Assembly (NCBI GenBank): GCA_019636245.1
Contig: JAHBXX010000020.1
Location: 1 to 64,000 of the forward strand
DNA: 64,000 bases
DNA from: Planctomycetota bacterium
GTDB taxonomy: Bacteria; Planctomycetota; UBA1135; UBA2386
Reading direction: 5' to 3'
Shown: positions 62,261-64,000 of the stretch, piece after piece
Layout of the letters: every line of letters begins with the position of its first letter
Numbering within the stretch: the stretch's first letter is position 1
Made by a program: the position numbers and the translations under genes
The notes under the pieces: model-generated
What the model was told of the DNA's origin: nothing
The model's database searches: none
Seen by the model: the letters and a program-made list of their open reading frames with translations, nothing else

Positions 62261-62797
62261 TCAGTTCGGCCAGCGCAGGTCCGCCGGCAGCTCGGGGCGC
62301 GCGTCGCGATGCCAGCCGGTGGCAAGCAGCACATGGTTGCCGTGCTCGTCCTTCGTCAGCTTGCCGACCACGGTGACCGCATCCAGCAAGCGCAGGTCGC
62401 CGAGCGAACCGGCAATTGGCTTGCCCTTCGCATCTCGAACCTCGACCAGCAGGCTGTTCGCAGTGCGCGTCTCGGCACTCTCGCAGCAGTAGTCCCAGGG
62501 CGTCTTGCAGCCGTCCTCCTTGTTCTTCTCGCCGCAGTAGGGCAGCGACGAGTCCATCAGCGTGAACACGGCGAAGCCCGGAACGACGTTGGCGATGCGG
62601 CCCGTCACCGTGCGGGAATCTGCCGCACCCGCTTTCCTCGCGTCCTGCACCGAGACCGCACCGGCGGGCTTCGCCGCGAGCGTGAGCTTCGCCAGTCCGG
62701 GAGCAGCGGCGGCCGGCGCGGCAGACTTCGGCGCATCACCACCACAACCAGCAGCCACGACGAACGACAAACAGACCAAAGCGAACGAGAGTTTCAC
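62261..62797 (-). CDS. Putative lipoprotein with a cysteine-rich centre
   Basis: A 178-residue protein from a GTG at 62797. The start has a good Shine-Dalgarno (GGAGGT, 8 bases before) and overlaps the permease stop (GTGA). The signal ends FVVAAGC (Cys about 18). The rest has an OB-fold-like strand pattern, with SRTVTGRIANVVPGFAVFTLMDSSLPYCGEKNKEDGCKTPWDYCCE holding four Cys, then LLVEVRDAKGKPIAG and DAVTVVGKLTKDEHGNHVLLATGWH. Reminiscent of single-domain nucleic-acid or metal-binding OB proteins, but no family is assigned. Cotranscribed with the permease. Confidence 0.65.
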   Translation of the reverse strand: MKLSFALVCLSFVVAAGCGGDAPKSAAPAAAAPGLAKLTLAAKPAGAVSVQDARKAGAADSRTVTGRIANVVPGFAVFTLMDSSLPYCGEKNKEDGCKTPWDYCCESAETRTANSLLVEVRDAKGKPIAGSLGDLRLLDAVTVVGKLTKDEHGNHVLLATGWHRDARPELPADLRWPN

Positions 62798-63942
62798 GCG
62801 CGACCTCCAATGGCTTCGACAAGGGGGATTCGAACCGCACGCACGGCAGGCACGATGCCTCCGAGCAGACCTGATGCAAGGGCAGCCAGCAACCCGACGA
62901 GCCGGCTCGGCAGGTCTGGATCGAGGCGTAGAGCGCCCATGGGATAGCGCAACGAGACGTCGCCGACGAGTAGCGCGAGCAGGATGCCCGTGGCCCCGCC
63001 AGCGAACGCGACGAAGACGCCTTCCAGGACGATCGAGACCGCCAGGGACGGCGGCGAGTAGCCGATCGAACGCAGCGTCGCGAGTTCCTTCGTGCGCGCC
63101 AGAACGGCCGCGAACATCGTGTTCGCGCAGGCGAACGCCCCGGCGATCACGGCAAGGACCGCCATCCAGCGCGCCAGCGCGGCGATCGGTTCGAGGCTGC
63201 TGGCGAGAGCCTGCATCATCTCGGTTTCCGGGATCGCCGCGATCTCCAGGTCGAGCCGCCGCCCGGCGAACAGCTTCACCTCGGCGAGATTGGCTGGGTC
63301 GGCGAGGCGCAGCACGACGCACGAGACGTCCTCCCGCTTCGTCGCCAGCATGATGTCGGGCAGGCGAGCCCACATCTCGGCTTCGTAGACCGTTCCCGGC
63401 GCGGCGAACCGGCCGACGATCTTGAACTCACGCCGCTCCAGCTCGATGGCCTTGCCGACCTGCATCGCTTCGGCCGGCAGCCCCATGCGCGTGGCTGCGA
63501 GTGCGCCGATCATCAGCTCGAACGGTTCGCGTGGCTCGCGACCCTCAACAACCGTCACGCGCGAGTGGACCCGGTACGCCGCCGGTGTCACGCCGCGCAG
63601 CAGCCCGACCTGATCGCCGCGGCGCGACGCAATGTGCAGCTCGACCGAGGCGGCACGCTGTCCGTTCGCCGCCGTGAGCACGCCCGGCACCGAGGCAGCG
63701 GCCACTTCGGCGCTGCCGCGCGGTATGACCGAGCGAACGAGGTCCACCTCCGAGGAAACGCCGAGCAGCAGCACCATGTCCTCACGCGCGCTGCCTTTCC
63801 CAGCTTCGGTCATGCCGGTCGCGAAGGACTGCATCGCGATCACCAGCATCGTGGTCGCGGCGATGCCGCCGATCGTCACGATGCTGCGAGCGCGTCGGCG
63901 CAGGATGTTGCGCAGCACGTAGCCAAGGGGCAGGAGAGTCAT
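62794..63942 (-). CDS. FtsX-like ABC transporter permease (MacB type)
   Basis: A 382-residue protein with one N-terminal membrane helix (RSIVTIGGIAATTMLVIAMQSF). A large periplasmic domain of about 220 residues and three C-terminal helices follow (MAVLAVIAGAFACANTMFAAVLARTKELATLRSIGYSPPSLAVSIVLEGVFVAF, then a helix pair ending GGIVPAVRAVRIPLVEAIGGRA). The RTKELATLRSIG motif is the coupling segment of the FtsX/MacB family. It lacks an ATPase domain, so a partner must lie to the right. Its start overlaps the preceding gene's stop (ATGA). Confidence 0.88.
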   Translation of the reverse strand: MTLLPLGYVLRNILRRRARSIVTIGGIAATTMLVIAMQSFATGMTEAGKGSAREDMVLLLGVSSEVDLVRSVIPRGSAEVAAASVPGVLTAANGQRAASVELHIASRRGDQVGLLRGVTPAAYRVHSRVTVVEGREPREPFELMIGALAATRMGLPAEAMQVGKAIELERREFKIVGRFAAPGTVYEAEMWARLPDIMLATKREDVSCVVLRLADPANLAEVKLFAGRRLDLEIAAIPETEMMQALASSLEPIAALARWMAVLAVIAGAFACANTMFAAVLARTKELATLRSIGYSPPSLAVSIVLEGVFVAFAGGATGILLALLVGDVSLRYPMGALRLDPDLPSRLVGLLAALASGLLGGIVPAVRAVRIPLVEAIGGRA

Positions 63943-64000
63943 TCGTCCTTCACCCCAAGATAGAGCGGCCGGCGTGCCACGGAGATCGCGGGCGGCAGCG
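63939..64000 (-). CDS. C-terminal end of an upstream gene in the ABC transporter operon (partial)
   Basis: On the minus strand the frame is open from the window edge to a TGA at 63941-63939 and encodes LPPAISVARRPLYLGVKDE. The stop overlaps the permease ATG. It is probably another component of the same transporter, but 19 residues do not allow a family call. Confidence 0.5.
   Translation of the reverse strand, partial: LPPAISVARRPLYLGVKDE

Overview
The window is very GC-rich DNA and reads as chromosome from a Planctomycetota-like bacterium. That placement is an inference. It rests on the families present: a DUF1080 hydrolase, DUF2911, duplicated DUF1259, a remnant of an ECF sigma factor next to a kinase-SUMF1 protein, and heavy use of GTG/TTG starts with ATGA/GTGA overlaps. 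No rRNA, complete tRNA, CRISPR array or transposase was found.

Left part (1-33 kb), mostly ordinary chromosome. A minus-strand block (187-7704) holds a metallophosphoesterase, QueF, a chain of overlapping envelope-glycan genes (GT9, ArnT-like GT39, LAB_N membrane protein, GT2) and an ADP-forming acyl-CoA synthetase. Next come a decaprenyl-phosphate phosphoribosyltransferase-like UbiA protein, a convergent GT87, inositol-phosphate synthase and an asparagine synthetase homologue (7788-13162), possibly a glycolipid locus. From 17030 to 21895 runs a sulfane-sulfur operon: persulfide dioxygenase fused to rhodaneses, two YeeE/YedE half-permeases, a triple rhodanese and an ArsR repressor. Its promoter carries an ArsR-type palindrome directly against the first ATG. 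Single genes follow: DUF1080, PdxH, glutamate dehydrogenase, a PCMT-archease fusion, CBS, SOUL, GNAT, pirin, an ArsC-like phosphatase and a lipoprotein-type KatG behind a PerR/Fur-like box.

Junction (33.2-37.2 kb). An exact 153-bp direct repeat (33221-33373 and 37086-37238) ends in the 3' half of a tRNA-Pro. It brackets an AbiEi/AbiEii toxin-antitoxin pair and a pseudogene in which an ECF sigma gene and a kinase-SUMF1 gene have collapsed together. A hairpin built from inverted tRNA-Pro pieces lies just inside the right copy. This looks like a site of repeated integration and excision.

Right part (37.5-64 kb), a metal-resistance region almost wholly on the minus strand. It has a Cus-type RND system (CusBAC) with a TRASH-like periplasmic protein, a methyltransferase, a coupled micro-peptide, a CopA ATPase and an ECF sigma factor with a cysteine-rich tail. 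A second Czc-type RND system follows with a CDF exporter, small lipoproteins and His- or Cys-rich periplasmic proteins, then an MFS permease and an FtsX-like ABC permease.

The most striking find is on the plus strand at 38613-39223. Two overlapping genes encode small lipoproteins with a heavy-metal-associated (MerP/CopZ-like) fold. In both, an in-frame TGA sits exactly where the first cysteine of the CxxC metal site belongs (TGA-GGN-GGN-TGY). Both TGAs are followed at suitable distance by a hairpin with the same CGUGC loop. I read these as tandem selenoproteins with a UGGC metal site.
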